DNA of 64,000 nucleotides, from NCBI GenBank assembly GCA_965277075.1, contig OZ255707.1, positions 1,178,001-1,242,000 on the forward strand. Reading direction: 5' to 3'. Of the stretch, positions 34,491 to 43,586 are shown in pieces. Both the position numbers and the translations under genes were made by a program. Numbering within the stretch: position 1 is the stretch's first letter; every line of letters starts with the position of its first letter. A model generated the notes under the pieces. The model did no database searches. It worked only from the letters and a program-made list of their open reading frames with translations, and was not told where the DNA came from. The DNA is from Lustribacter sp965277075. GTDB lineage: Bacteria; Vulcanimicrobiota; Vulcanimicrobiia; Vulcanimicrobiales; Vulcanimicrobiaceae.

Positions 34491-34577
34491 GAGCACCGCT
34501 TCACGGAAGTGTGCGCGGACCCCCACCTCGCGCGAGCGAGGAAGCGCTCAGCGACGTTGCGGCAAAGTGGCGTACGT

Positions 34578-35024
34578 ATGGACCGGTTGACGCTCGTCGG
34601 TGTCAGTACGAAGTCGCGGTTCCGCCGCCCCGTTCCGAAAAGCTACAGCTACCGGTACGAAGTGGGCGCGTCGGCGGGTCCGCCCGGTGCGCCGCTCGTG
34701 ACGACCGGCGCAGCGATCATCGAAACACGCTATCGCGGCCGCTCGGTGTCATGGAACGTGAGCACGACGATGTTCAGCGAAGCCTATCTCGTCAACGGAA
34801 CGTATGTTGCGCCCGCACCGGAGAATCCGCTGACGTATCCGGAGCGAACGGCAGGCGCGCCCGCGCCGGGGACCCCCGTGAAACCGGCGGCGACGCTGGT
34901 CGATGCGCGCGTCCAGCGGACGGCGCCGCGCGCCGACCCCGCGGAATCGCCGACGCTTCCGCAGGAACGCATCTTCGCGTTCGGCCGCAAGTTCGCGCCG
35001 AACGCACGACGCAACACGCCGTAG
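34578..35024 (+). CDS. Hypothetical protein, Pro/Arg-rich C-terminus
   Basis: 148 residues, not recognised. The N-terminal part MDRLTLVGVSTKSRFRRPVPKSY is basic; the middle, with ETRYRGRSVSWNVSTTMFSEAYLVNG, could be beta-rich; the rest is rich in Pro, Ala and Arg and likely disordered. No signal peptide or membrane helix. The ATG at 34578 is preferred to a GTG-like earlier start because the longer lead is low-complexity basic sequence. Its stop abuts the convergent dioxygenase gene, which supports a real gene boundary. Confidence 0.45.
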   Translation: MDRLTLVGVSTKSRFRRPVPKSYSYRYEVGASAGPPGAPLVTTGAAIIETRYRGRSVSWNVSTTMFSEAYLVNGTYVAPAPENPLTYPERTAGAPAPGTPVKPAATLVDARVQRTAPRADPAESPTLPQERIFAFGRKFAPNARRNTP

Positions 35025-35555
35025 TCAGCGCGGATCGGGCATCACAAACGCACATTCCGAACACGTACGAAACGCTTCGCTGTCGAAAAAGCGTGCGTAG
35101 GCCTCGGATACCGGATCGAGCGCATAGTCGGCGACGACGAACGGCTCCTCGTGCAACAGCGTGTCGCACGACCCGCAGTACCAGCGAAAGCGGTCGATCT
35201 CGCCGGCGGTGCGTTTGCGCTCGATGATCAGCGCGAACGCATCGGGTGCGAAGCGCGGCGAATGCGGAATGCCGGACGGCGTATAGATGATCGAGCCCTC
35301 CGCAATCACCGAGACGTCTTCGGAACCCTCGGCGGTGCGGTAGTGCAGACGCATTTCACCGCGCAGCATGTACATCACTTCATCCGCCGGATTGACGTGA
35401 AACTCGCTGCGATATGGACGGCCGCGCGCGACGAACGCGAGCGTCTCCGGTTCTTGCCACAACACGTGCACGTAACGGCCCGTGCGCGCGAGCTCGTCGC
35501 TGATTGCGGTCAGGTCGGCGATCGGCATGTGAAAACCCGGCGGCATCCGGATCAC
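35025..35555 (-). CDS. 3-hydroxyanthranilate 3,4-dioxygenase-like cupin
   Basis: 176 residues, the normal size. The iron site is seen in YRSEFHVNPADEVMYMLRGEM (His, Glu) with a third His in SGIPHSPRF; ERKRTAGEIDRFRWYCGSCDTLLHEE follows the family consensus, and RTCSECAFVMPDP is the C-terminal rubredoxin-like pair of the bacterial enzyme (with the CGSC pair). It should open 3-hydroxyanthranilate between C3 and C4. No kynurenine-pathway genes are near; instead it is coupled (ATGA) to the second molybdenum hydroxylase cluster, so a hydroxylated N-heteroaromatic or aminobenzoate may be the substrate. Confidence 0.82.
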   Translation of the reverse strand: MIRMPPGFHMPIADLTAISDELARTGRYVHVLWQEPETLAFVARGRPYRSEFHVNPADEVMYMLRGEMRLHYRTAEGSEDVSVIAEGSIIYTPSGIPHSPRFAPDAFALIIERKRTAGEIDRFRWYCGSCDTLLHEEPFVVADYALDPVSEAYARFFDSEAFRTCSECAFVMPDPR

Positions 35556-37819
35556 GGCGCCGGCGCCGCGTGCTTGCGCTCGAGCGCTTCATAAATCCGT
35601 TCCGATGTAAGGGGAAACGCCGTGAGCCGAACCCCGACGGCATCGAAGATCGCGTTGGCGATGCCCGGTGCGACGCCGCTATTGCTCAATTCGCCCGCCA
35701 TCTTTGCGCCGTACGGACCGTGCACGGTCGGCATCGACGTTTGCACGAGGATCGTGCGCAGCGGTGGGATATCCATCATCGTCGGAACCTTGTACTCGCC
35801 GAGACTCAACGTCGTGACCTTGCCGCTCTCGTCGACCGGCATCTCTTCCATCGTCGCGCTGCCGACGCCGTAGACGAAGCCGCCGTCGAGCTGACCTTGG
35901 TGTCCGACCGGATTGATGATGCGGCCGACGTCGGCCACGAGCAACGCGTCCTCGATATGAAACGCGCCGGTTTCCGAGTCGACCGCGACGTCGAACGCGA
36001 ATGCCGAAAAGCTGAAATCGGCCGGATGCGACGCATCGTGCGTCGACGCATCGAACTCGCCGGTGACGGTGATGACGCCGTCGCCGGCGGCGACCGCAGC
36101 CAGCCGCGCGAACGACGCATCGTCGTCGAACGTTTCGCCGGTGCGGTGCTTGATCTCCGCGGTCAACGCGCCGGCCGCGACGACGGCGGCTTGCCCGACG
36201 ATGTGCGTGACGCGGCTGCCGCCCGAGCCGGGATCGTTCTTCGCTTCGCGCGTCGATCCGCGCCGCACCGCGATGCGCGACGCATCGATCCCGAGCGCGG
36301 TGCCCATGATGCGCCGCACGGCCGTGTAGATGCCCGCCCCGACATCCGGCACGCCGCACACGACGGAGATCGTGCCGTCGGCGGCCAGCGTTGCGTCGAT
36401 CGCCGTCTTCCCGGCGCCCGTATGCCGGCAAACGAGCGCGAAGCCGCGCCCCACGCCCGGGGCGGCCGGTGCGCGTGACTCGAGATCGGTTTTGAGCGCG
36501 TCCAGAACGGCGACACCCTGCGGATCGTTCAGATGCTCGTTCGAGACCGCAGGTTCACCCGCGCGCACGACGTTGAGCATGCGCAATTCGAGTGCATCGA
36601 TACCGAGATCGCGCGCGATGATGTCGACATGCTGTTCCCAAGCGAAGAACAGCTGCACGTCGGCGGGTGCGCGCACGTGCGCGCCCGCGATCGTGTTCGT
36701 GTAGACGCTCTGGATCTCGGCGACCGAATCCGGGATGTGATACGGAATCGTCGAGTAGCCGAAGCCGGGCAACAACATCGGCCCCGGCTTGCCGGCCGCG
36801 TAGGCGCCCCCGTCGTAGATCACCGTCGAATGGTGCGCGAGAAACTTGCCGTTCTCGTCGACGGCGGTTTTCAGCGTGACGTGCGCCGCATGCCGCGTCG
36901 TACTCGACTGCAACTCGTTGAGGTACGTCCACACATACTTCACCGGCCGGCCCGTCGCTTTCGCGAGGAAGTAGCAAACGAATTCGTCGATCGTCAGCCC
37001 TTTGCCGCCGAAATCGCCGCCGATCGCGCAGGGCTCGACCACGATCTTTTCCGGCGGAACATCGATCACGTGCGACATCCAGCGATGGACCGAAAACGGC
37101 TGCTTATTCGGGGTGTAGACGTGCACGACGTCCGCGGCGTCGATCCAGACGAACGTCGCGTGCGGTTCCATGTAGCCGGCATGTTGGCGCGGCGTCGTGA
37201 ATCGATGTTCGTAGACGTGCGCAGCGCGCGCGAAGACGGCTTCCGGATCGCCGCTCCCTTTCACGACGCGATTCGAACCTTGCGTGTTCGGATGCGGACG
37301 CGGCGGCGGCTCTTTCCCGGCGAAGAAGTACGAATCGCGATCCGGATGAATCACCGGCGCGTCGGGCGCGAGCGCGGCGACCGGATCGAGCACCGCCGGC
37401 AGCTCTTCGTACTCAACTTCGACGAGACGTGCGGCGACTTCAGCCGCTTCCGGCGTCTCGGCGGCGACCGCGGCGACCCGGTCGCCGATGAAGACGACTT
37501 TTTCGTACGCGAGCACCGGCCAGTCGTAGAGCATGCGCCCCGAGCGTCTGCCCGGCGGCAGATCGGCCGACGTGAGAACGGCGTGCACGCCGGGCACGGC
37601 CCGCGCCGCCGTCGTATCGACGCTCACGATTCGCGCGTGCGGGAACGGGCTCACCGCAAACGCAGCCCACAACATATCCGGACGCGAGATGTCGGCCGTA
37701 TATTGCGTCTTGCCGCTGACTTTTTCGGCGCCTTCGATCCGAACTTCATCCGTGGTGAAAAGGCCGGTGACGGCGCCGGGCTGCTCGACCGGAGCCGTCG
37801 TTGTCGTGATCGTGGTCAT
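35552..37819 (-). CDS. Molybdenum hydroxylase large subunit (xanthine dehydrogenase/CoxL family), cluster 2
   Basis: 755 residues. RIEGAEKVSGKTQYTADI opens the first domain; CAIGGDFGGKGLTIDEFVCY and GAYAAGKPGPMLLPGFG are cofactor contacts. The catalytic Glu appears in GAKMAGELSNSGVAPG, where most relatives have GAKGVGE; the Glu itself is kept. No CO-dehydrogenase Cys loop is seen. It is clearly paralogous to the cluster 1 subunit but diverged. Operon order is CoxS, CoxM, CoxG, CoxL, dioxygenase, different from cluster 1. Confidence 0.9.
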   Translation of the reverse strand: MTTITTTTAPVEQPGAVTGLFTTDEVRIEGAEKVSGKTQYTADISRPDMLWAAFAVSPFPHARIVSVDTTAARAVPGVHAVLTSADLPPGRRSGRMLYDWPVLAYEKVVFIGDRVAAVAAETPEAAEVAARLVEVEYEELPAVLDPVAALAPDAPVIHPDRDSYFFAGKEPPPRPHPNTQGSNRVVKGSGDPEAVFARAAHVYEHRFTTPRQHAGYMEPHATFVWIDAADVVHVYTPNKQPFSVHRWMSHVIDVPPEKIVVEPCAIGGDFGGKGLTIDEFVCYFLAKATGRPVKYVWTYLNELQSSTTRHAAHVTLKTAVDENGKFLAHHSTVIYDGGAYAAGKPGPMLLPGFGYSTIPYHIPDSVAEIQSVYTNTIAGAHVRAPADVQLFFAWEQHVDIIARDLGIDALELRMLNVVRAGEPAVSNEHLNDPQGVAVLDALKTDLESRAPAAPGVGRGFALVCRHTGAGKTAIDATLAADGTISVVCGVPDVGAGIYTAVRRIMGTALGIDASRIAVRRGSTREAKNDPGSGGSRVTHIVGQAAVVAAGALTAEIKHRTGETFDDDASFARLAAVAAGDGVITVTGEFDASTHDASHPADFSFSAFAFDVAVDSETGAFHIEDALLVADVGRIINPVGHQGQLDGGFVYGVGSATMEEMPVDESGKVTTLSLGEYKVPTMMDIPPLRTILVQTSMPTVHGPYGAKMAGELSNSGVAPGIANAIFDAVGVRLTAFPLTSERIYEALERKHAAPAP

Positions 37820-38268
37820 ACGGGCGTGGCGAGTGCGCTCCGGAGATTCGCGGCGACTTCTTGTAAGGTTTGGTCGGCTTTTTTGCGGATCACCGGCTGA
37901 CCGAAATCGCCGATACGGCCCATCACGTTCGCGTCCGTATCGACGTCGAGCTTCGTCCCGGTGCCTTGCGGCGTCAGCTTCATCGACAACGTTGCTTTGA
38001 CCGCGCCGCCGATCCGTTTGTCGGCCGAATCGACGAGAAGTTGCGCGGTCTTCGCGGCCTCGTCACGCGCAACGATCGAAATCTCACTCGCCAGCGAAAG
38101 GCCGATCGGACCGACCTTCACTTTCACGACCGCCTTGTATTTGTCATCGCCGATCTTCTCGACGCCGTCGCAGCCGGGAATACATTTCGCGACCGACGGA
38201 ACGTCCATCACGAAGTCCCACACGCGCTGCGGATCAGCATCGAGGTCGATGCTCTGCTCGAACTTCAC
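37816..38268 (-). CDS. CoxG-like SRPBCC protein, cluster 2
   Basis: 150 residues. The GTG at 38268 overlaps the CoxM stop as GTGA and gives VKFEQSIDLDADPQRVWDFV, the expected first strand. VPSVAKCIPGCDGVEKIGDDKYKAVVKVKVGPI is the CoxG signature region. Likely assists cofactor insertion or membrane attachment of the hydroxylase. It is coupled to the large-subunit gene by ATGA. Confidence 0.88.
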   Translation of the reverse strand: MKFEQSIDLDADPQRVWDFVMDVPSVAKCIPGCDGVEKIGDDKYKAVVKVKVGPIGLSLASEISIVARDEAAKTAQLLVDSADKRIGGAVKATLSMKLTPQGTGTKLDVDTDANVMGRIGDFGQPVIRKKADQTLQEVAANLRSALATPV

Positions 38269-39140
38269 GCCGGAACTCCGATGCCGGCGAGTTGTGCGAT
38301 CGTGCGTTCGGTCCACACGCGCGCCATCTCGCGTTTGTATTTGGCCGAGCCGCGCACGTCGTCGAGCGGATCGACCTCGTCACGCACGAGCCCGGCGGCT
38401 TCTCGAACGACCTCGGGTGTCAACCGCTGGCCGAGCAGGGCCGATTCGACGGCTTTCGCGCGCAGCGGCGTTACGCCGAGCGCACCCAGACCGATGCGCA
38501 GATCGATGCACGTTCCCGCGTCGTCAAGGCCGAGCCGTACCGCGACCGAGACGGTCGCGTAATCGTCCTCGGTGCGCGGCAAGAATTTCTTGTACGCGAG
38601 CTTCGAGCCGGCCGGCATCGGGGGCACCTTGATCGAGCGCAATAACTCCGTCTCGCCCAGTGACGTCTCGAAATAGTCGGTGAAGAACGACTCCATCGAA
38701 ATCAGGCGCGCAGCGCTGCCCGCCGACACGACGTCGACCGACGCGTCGAGCGCGATCAAGACCGGCGGCGGGTCCTGTGCGGGATCGGCGTGCACGAGAT
38801 TCCCGCCGAGCGTCGCTTGATTGCGAATGCGAATCGTCGCGATGACGCCCAGCGCCTTCGGCAGCGCGGCCGCGAAAGCGAAGGCTTCCGGCGACGTTTC
38901 AAGCACGCGGTGCGTCGTCATCGCGCCGACGTCGAGGCCGCCGTCGGGGGTCCGTTTGATGCCGCGCAGCTCCGGCACGTCACCCAGGCCGATGACGACG
39001 GAGGGCTGCACGAGCCCCTGCTGCATCATCAGCACGAGCGACGTGCCGCCTGCGATGAACTCCGCTTCGTCGCCATGTTCCGCGAGAAGCGCAAGCGCCT
39101 CGTCGATCGAGTGCGCCTGCGTGTAATCAAACGTTCGCAC
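38265..39140 (-). CDS. Molybdenum hydroxylase FAD-binding subunit (CoxM-like), cluster 2
   Basis: 291 residues. FIAGGTSLVLMMQQG and NQATLGGNLVHADPAQDPPP are the two FAD motifs. The C-terminal domain ends with DDVRGSAKYKREMARVWTER, characteristic of CoxM/CutM. The start overlaps the end of the CoxS gene by 14 bases. Confidence 0.92.
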   Translation of the reverse strand: MRTFDYTQAHSIDEALALLAEHGDEAEFIAGGTSLVLMMQQGLVQPSVVIGLGDVPELRGIKRTPDGGLDVGAMTTHRVLETSPEAFAFAAALPKALGVIATIRIRNQATLGGNLVHADPAQDPPPVLIALDASVDVVSAGSAARLISMESFFTDYFETSLGETELLRSIKVPPMPAGSKLAYKKFLPRTEDDYATVSVAVRLGLDDAGTCIDLRIGLGALGVTPLRAKAVESALLGQRLTPEVVREAAGLVRDEVDPLDDVRGSAKYKREMARVWTERTIAQLAGIGVPA

Positions 39141-39606
39141 GATCGATCCCCGCGGCGTCTTCGATCGAGTCGATGATCTTGTAATAGCCGGTGCAGCGGC
39201 ACAGGTTGCCCATCATCCATTCCTTGATTTCATCGCGATTCGGCTTCGCGTTCGACGCGAGCAGCGCGGTCGCCGCGATGATCTGGCCGGACGTGCAAAT
39301 ACCGCACTGAAAGCCGCCCTTGCGAATGAACGCGTCTTGCAGCGCCGTCAACTGGTCGCCGTCGGCCAGGCCTTCGATCGTCGTCACCTTCCGGCCGTCG
39401 ACGAAGATCGCCGGCAGCAAACACGACGACATCAGCGTCCCGTCGACGAGGATACTGCACGCGCCGCAGACGCCGATGCTGCAGCCGATCTTCGTGCCGG
39501 TCGCACCGATATCATCACGGAGAAGATCGACGACGAGCACTTCCGGACCGACCGACCGTTCGATCGGCGTGCCGTTGAGTTGGAATGAAATTTGATGCAC
39601 GCTCAC
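39127..39606 (-). CDS. Molybdenum hydroxylase small subunit, 2x[2Fe-2S] (CoxS-like), cluster 2
   Basis: 159 residues. Ferredoxin-type ligands are in TKIGCSIGVCGACSILVDG; the second cluster uses FQCGICTSGQ and GNLCRCTGYYKI. Start is either the GTG at 39606 or the GTG two codons later; the longer open frame upstream is the antisense of the divergent deacetylase gene. First gene of the cluster 2 operon; the space to the divergent start must hold both promoters. Confidence 0.9.
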   Translation of the reverse strand: MSVHQISFQLNGTPIERSVGPEVLVVDLLRDDIGATGTKIGCSIGVCGACSILVDGTLMSSCLLPAIFVDGRKVTTIEGLADGDQLTALQDAFIRKGGFQCGICTSGQIIAATALLASNAKPNRDEIKEWMMGNLCRCTGYYKIIDSIEDAAGIDRANV

Positions 39607-39685
39607 GGCACAGCACTTGCCACGGAAATACGAAGCCACCCTCTTGGCTTGGTTCCGCGAACGCGATGGAGAACGCAACCAGAAC

Positions 39686-40702
39686 GTGCCTCGTCCCAAT
39701 CGCCGGCGCCGCAAACGGTCGTCGGCGTTTCCAACGTTCGTTCTCTTTGCTCTCGGCTTTGGTGCCGTCGTCACGGCCCTCGCGCTCTGGCTTTGGAGCC
39801 CCGCTTCGACTGATCGGTCGAAACCGCGCGCCGCACGAACGACGATCGCCGGCCGCGTGCATCCGCTGCCGGCGGTGACGGCCGCGCCGGAACCCGTGAG
39901 CACGCCGCCGCCGTCGTCGTCGTATGCGTCGCCGCGGGTAGCGATCACGCCCGCAGCGGAAATGCCGCCGGCCGTCGTGCCGTCGCCGATGGAATCCCCA
40001 CCCGAATCGCCGGTGCCGAGCACATCGCCCATCGGCGGCGAGGGCCGGCCGCGACTTGCGATCATCATCGACGACTGCGGGCAGTGGCCGGTGACCGAAC
40101 GCGCCTTTGTCGCGTTGCCGTTTCCCGTTACGCTTTCCGTGCTGCCGCACGTGCGCTACGGTCCGGCGATCGCACGCGCAGCCGACGCCGCGGGCAAGGG
40201 CGTCATGCTGCATCTTCCGATGCAAACGATGTCGGGCCGGTATCCGGGCCCCGGCACGATTACGACCTCGATGGACGACGCCGCGATCCGCACGGAAGTC
40301 GCCGATGATCTCGCCGCGCTGCCGGAAGCGCGCGGCGTCAACAACCACGAAGGCAGCCGCGCGACGGCCGACCGCCGCGTGATGGACGACGTCGTGGACG
40401 TGCTCGTCGCGGACGGCCGCTTCTGGATCGATTCGCGGACCAGCGCGGCCAGCGTTGCCGCCGACGTCGCACACCTGCGCGGCGTGCCGAGCGCGCGCCG
40501 CGACGTCTTTCTCGACAATGTCGACGATGTCGGCGCGGTTGAGTCGCAACTGCGCGAAGCAGCTGCACGAGCCCGCGCGAGCGGCTCCGCGATCGCGATC
40601 GGGCATCCGCGGCCGGCGACGCTGCTGGCGGTACGGACCCTTGGACCAGAGTTCGCCGCCGACGGGATCGACCTCACGTTGGCGAGCGACCTCGTCCGCT
40701 GA
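39686..40702 (+). CDS. Divergent polysaccharide deacetylase (YibQ/DUF610-like)
   Basis: About 338 residues. A basic tail (RPNRRRRKR) is followed by one membrane anchor (FPTFVLFALGFGAVVTALALWLW), a Pro/Ser-rich linker, and from about residue 125 the deacetylase-like barrel: LAIIIDDCGQWPVTERAF, LPFPVTLSVLPHVRYGP, VMLHLPMQTM and NNHEGSRATADRRVMDDV. The IDD and NNHxGS motifs are intact. It is probably an extracytoplasmic envelope enzyme. The GTG at 39686 is favoured, but a TTG at 39617 is possible. A degenerate homologue lies beside ftsW at 52-53 kb. Confidence 0.78.
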   Translation: MPRPNRRRRKRSSAFPTFVLFALGFGAVVTALALWLWSPASTDRSKPRAARTTIAGRVHPLPAVTAAPEPVSTPPPSSSYASPRVAITPAAEMPPAVVPSPMESPPESPVPSTSPIGGEGRPRLAIIIDDCGQWPVTERAFVALPFPVTLSVLPHVRYGPAIARAADAAGKGVMLHLPMQTMSGRYPGPGTITTSMDDAAIRTEVADDLAALPEARGVNNHEGSRATADRRVMDDVVDVLVADGRFWIDSRTSAASVAADVAHLRGVPSARRDVFLDNVDDVGAVESQLREAAARARASGSAIAIGHPRPATLLAVRTLGPEFAADGIDLTLASDLVR

Positions 40703-41319
40703 GCGGTCGCAGCGCGGGCCGGCGGTATGACGCCGAGCACGGCATCACGACGGAAGCGCTGATTTTTCTGGGCGAACTCGACCCCGAGGCCATCGGTCCC
40801 GCACTCGAGCACGCAACGCATTATGAAGCGACGCCGGTCGCCGACATCGATCGGCTTCTCGACGCGGTGCCGCTCGCGCCGGAGCGCGCCACGTTCGTCG
40901 ATCTCGGTGCAGGAATGGGACGCGTCGTGTTGCACGCCGCGCGACGGCCATTCCGCCAAATCGTCGGCGTCGAGGTTTCGCCGGCGCTGCTCGAGGTCGC
41001 GAAAGAAAATCGCGCGGCCTATCGGGGCGCGCTCGCGTGTCGCGACGTGCGGCTCGTGCGTGCCGATGCCGCAACGTTCGCGTTTCCACGCGGGGACGTG
41101 GTTGTGTACCTCTACAACCCGTTCACGGCACCGGTGCTCGACGCGGTGCTGGCGCGGCTTGCGGCCCACCGCGGCGACGTCGTGATCGCCTATCACACGC
41201 CGGTCGAAGCGGCGAGGCTCGACGCGCACCTTGCGTTCATCGCAATTGCCGACGCGGGCGTCGGGCGCATCTGGCGCCGCAAAGATGTCTCGCCTTCGCG
41301 GCGTATGGGGGGGACCTAG
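40699..41319 (+). CDS. Class I SAM-dependent methyltransferase, probable CTG start
   Basis: The methyltransferase core is plain: FVDLGAGMGRVVLHAA (SAM motif I), IVGVEVSPALLEVAKEN (motif II with acidic Glu), DVVVYLYNPF (motif IV). Coding character continues upstream of the only GTG (40867): in frame one reads RRYDAEHGITTEALIFLGEL and ATHYEATPVADIDRLLDAV, the usual N-terminal helices of this group. No in-frame ATG, GTG or TTG exists there; the first plausible start is the CTG at 40699, which overlaps the preceding stop as CTGA and gives 206 residues. The ATG at 40727 is out of frame. The methyl acceptor is unknown. Confidence 0.68.
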   Translation: MSGRSAGRRYDAEHGITTEALIFLGELDPEAIGPALEHATHYEATPVADIDRLLDAVPLAPERATFVDLGAGMGRVVLHAARRPFRQIVGVEVSPALLEVAKENRAAYRGALACRDVRLVRADAATFAFPRGDVVVYLYNPFTAPVLDAVLARLAAHRGDVVIAYHTPVEAARLDAHLAFIAIADAGVGRIWRRKDVSPSRRMGGT

Positions 41320-41320
41320 C

Positions 41321-41815
41321 ATGAAGAACACCATCGCCGCTGCGTTTGCGGCCCTCGCGCTCGGCGCCGTCATCGCGAGCTGCGGCAACAACGGCAACGT
41401 CGCGACGGCGACCTCGACGCCGTCTCCGGTAGCGACACCCAGTGTCGCGTGTACGCCGCCGCCGAACACGCAGATTCAGGTTGTGTATCCGCAGCCGCAA
41501 GCGTCGGGCGTGTCGACGGGGACGATCGTGATCGCGGTCGGTCCTTCCCCGTTGCCGACAAACTATAAGCTCTACGTGAGCGTCGCGACGCAGGCCGCTC
41601 CGACGGTGTCGCTCGGGAACGCGTTCGGCGCGGCGTTGCAAGTCATTCCGTTCTCATCCGTTCCGCAGCCGTCGCTCAACCCGCCCTTCGCGCTACCGAT
41701 CTACGAGTCGTCGAACTTTGGCGGCACGTTCGGCGCCAGCGACATCTTTGAAGTGTTCCTCGCGAACACGAACTGCTTTCCGGGCACCGACCTCAACTCG
41801 TCGTTCAAGACATAA
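41321..41815 (+). CDS. Predicted lipoprotein of unknown function
   Basis: 164 residues. MKNTIAAAFAALALGAVIASCGNN is a lipoprotein signal with the lipobox I-A-S-C; a Thr/Ser/Pro-rich linker follows, then a beta-rich part (TIVIAVGPSPLPTNYKLYVSV). A G-rich site precedes the ATG by about nine bases. Not recognised as a known family. It starts one base after the methyltransferase stop and its 3' end overlaps the convergent diguanylate cyclase by 11 bases. Confidence 0.6.
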   Translation: MKNTIAAAFAALALGAVIASCGNNGNVATATSTPSPVATPSVACTPPPNTQIQVVYPQPQASGVSTGTIVIAVGPSPLPTNYKLYVSVATQAAPTVSLGNAFGAALQVIPFSSVPQPSLNPPFALPIYESSNFGGTFGASDIFEVFLANTNCFPGTDLNSSFKT

Positions 41816-43586
41816 CGCTCGGCGCAATCGCGGGCAGAATTCGCCGGTCGGGCGCAGCGGCCGCCGAACGGTCGCGCCCATCGGCTTTCGCTCGGTAAAG
41901 GGCGCCGTCGGCAAAACTGATCAGCATCCCCGGAGTATCCGATTCGTTCGGAACGAGGGTTGCGCAGCCGGCGCTGATCGTCAGGAGACCGTCGTCGAAG
42001 GCAATGGCGAGCGCGCGAACGGCCAAGCGAACCGTTTCCGCCGCCGTAATCGCGCCTTCCGGCGACGTCTCGGCAAGAATCAAGCCGAACTCTTCGCCGC
42101 CGTAGCGGGCCGCGAAGTCGCCCGGGCGGCGCGCGGCTCGCTCGATCTCGGCCGCGACCATCTTGAGCGCAGCGTCGCCCTGCTGATGGCCGAAGCGATC
42201 GTTGTACGCCTTGAAGCGGTCGATGTCGAAGAGCAAGAGCGAAAGCGGTCGTGCGGTTCGCACGCCACGCCGCCACTCGTTCTCCAGCGCATCGTCGAAC
42301 GAACGGCGATTCGGGATGTCGGTCAGTTGATCGCGATACGCGTATACCGCGAGGCGTGCGGTTTCGCGTTCGGCCAAGCGAATGCGGTCGGCGAGCGCGA
42401 ACGCCAGGAAGATCGCTTCCCATGCAACGCCGGTCGCCGAACAAAGATCGTCCCAAACGGGAAGCTTCAGGAGACCGTAATCGGCCGCTTCGGCGACAAA
42501 CAGTCCGATGGCCGCACCCGCAAAGCCGATCACGTAGTACCGCGCGGAGACGACATCATTGAACCAGGCGACGAATCCGGCAGCGAGCAGCGTGACGATC
42601 ATGAACAAAACGCAAATCGGATCGAGGAAACTCCACATGTGCGAAACCGCGACGAAACCGGGAAAGCCGACGTAGAGCACGGCATCGAGCGCGAGTGCGC
42701 CGAGCGCGAGAAGCACGATGCGATCGGTCCACGGCGCGACGCGCGGTAAATCGAGGAACGAGCGCGTGAATGCGGTGACCAGCGCGAAATAGATCACGTA
42801 CGCGATATATGCCGGCGCGTCGTCGCGAACGCCGAGCTGCGGCCACACGGCCGTCCACGCAACGCCGCTTTGAATCGTTTGGAACGCGATCATCGCCAGC
42901 ATCGCGAGCGAGTAGAGCAGGTACGAAGGCTGGCGCAGCATCGCGTAGAGCAATAGGTTGAAGAGCGCCATCGCCAAGAGCATCCCGCCGAGGAATGCCA
43001 TCGGCGCATAGTAGTCGTGCGCGTCCGCGTCGTCGGCGGCATCCAACGACGCCGCGGTGCGCAGTTCGAACGGAGCGAACGCCGTCTTCATCACGTTCAT
43101 CTCGATCACGAGCGTGTCGCCGGCGCGCACCGTTTGCGGCAACGGCACGCGATCGTCGTAGGTGTGCTCCGCGCGCTGCGCGACCGGAATCTCCATCCCG
43201 ATCGGTACGCGCGAACGCACGATGCCGGCGGGCGAGACATCGCTCAAGGTGCCGCGCGCCACCATGAACGAGAGGTGCAGCATCCATCCGAAGCCGCCGC
43301 GAATTTCGGGCGGAAGCTGGACGCGGTACGTGACGGCCGCGGGCGTGACATATGTCATGCTCGCCGATTCCGGTACGTCCCCGAACGAAACAAAACATCG
43401 ATCGGGTAGCCGCGCGATCTCGTCGACGCGCGTTGCGGGGCAACGCGTCGCGTCAAGCGCTTGCGCGAGGGACCGCAAATCGATCGCGTCGGACGCACGC
43501 GACGGTGCCGCGACCGCCGGCGGCGCGAGCAGCAGCAACGCCAGCAGGATCGGCAGCCGGAACCGCCAGCGCCGACGGCTCGGCAT
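41805..43586 (-). CDS. Diguanylate cyclase with 7TMR-DISM sensor module
   Basis: 593 residues. Signal peptide or first helix (LPILLALLLLAPPAVAA), an extracytoplasmic DISM domain (about 40-200), seven membrane helices (about 205-410) and a GGDEF domain. The active loop reads ARYGGEEFGLIL, a functional variant, and RPGD five residues before it is an inhibitory I-site; LLLFDIDRFKAYNDRFGHQQGD is the conserved core. It should make c-di-GMP in response to an extracellular ligand. The ATG at 43586 follows AAAGG at good spacing; the frame upstream is not used. Confidence 0.9.
   Translation of the reverse strand: MPSRRRWRFRLPILLALLLLAPPAVAAPSRASDAIDLRSLAQALDATRCPATRVDEIARLPDRCFVSFGDVPESASMTYVTPAAVTYRVQLPPEIRGGFGWMLHLSFMVARGTLSDVSPAGIVRSRVPIGMEIPVAQRAEHTYDDRVPLPQTVRAGDTLVIEMNVMKTAFAPFELRTAASLDAADDADAHDYYAPMAFLGGMLLAMALFNLLLYAMLRQPSYLLYSLAMLAMIAFQTIQSGVAWTAVWPQLGVRDDAPAYIAYVIYFALVTAFTRSFLDLPRVAPWTDRIVLLALGALALDAVLYVGFPGFVAVSHMWSFLDPICVLFMIVTLLAAGFVAWFNDVVSARYYVIGFAGAAIGLFVAEAADYGLLKLPVWDDLCSATGVAWEAIFLAFALADRIRLAERETARLAVYAYRDQLTDIPNRRSFDDALENEWRRGVRTARPLSLLLFDIDRFKAYNDRFGHQQGDAALKMVAAEIERAARRPGDFAARYGGEEFGLILAETSPEGAITAAETVRLAVRALAIAFDDGLLTISAGCATLVPNESDTPGMLISFADGALYRAKADGRDRSAAAAPDRRILPAIAPSVMS

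Noticed and set aside
40727..40762. ATG at 40727 as start of the methyltransferase
   Set aside because: It is out of frame and meets a stop after eleven codons.
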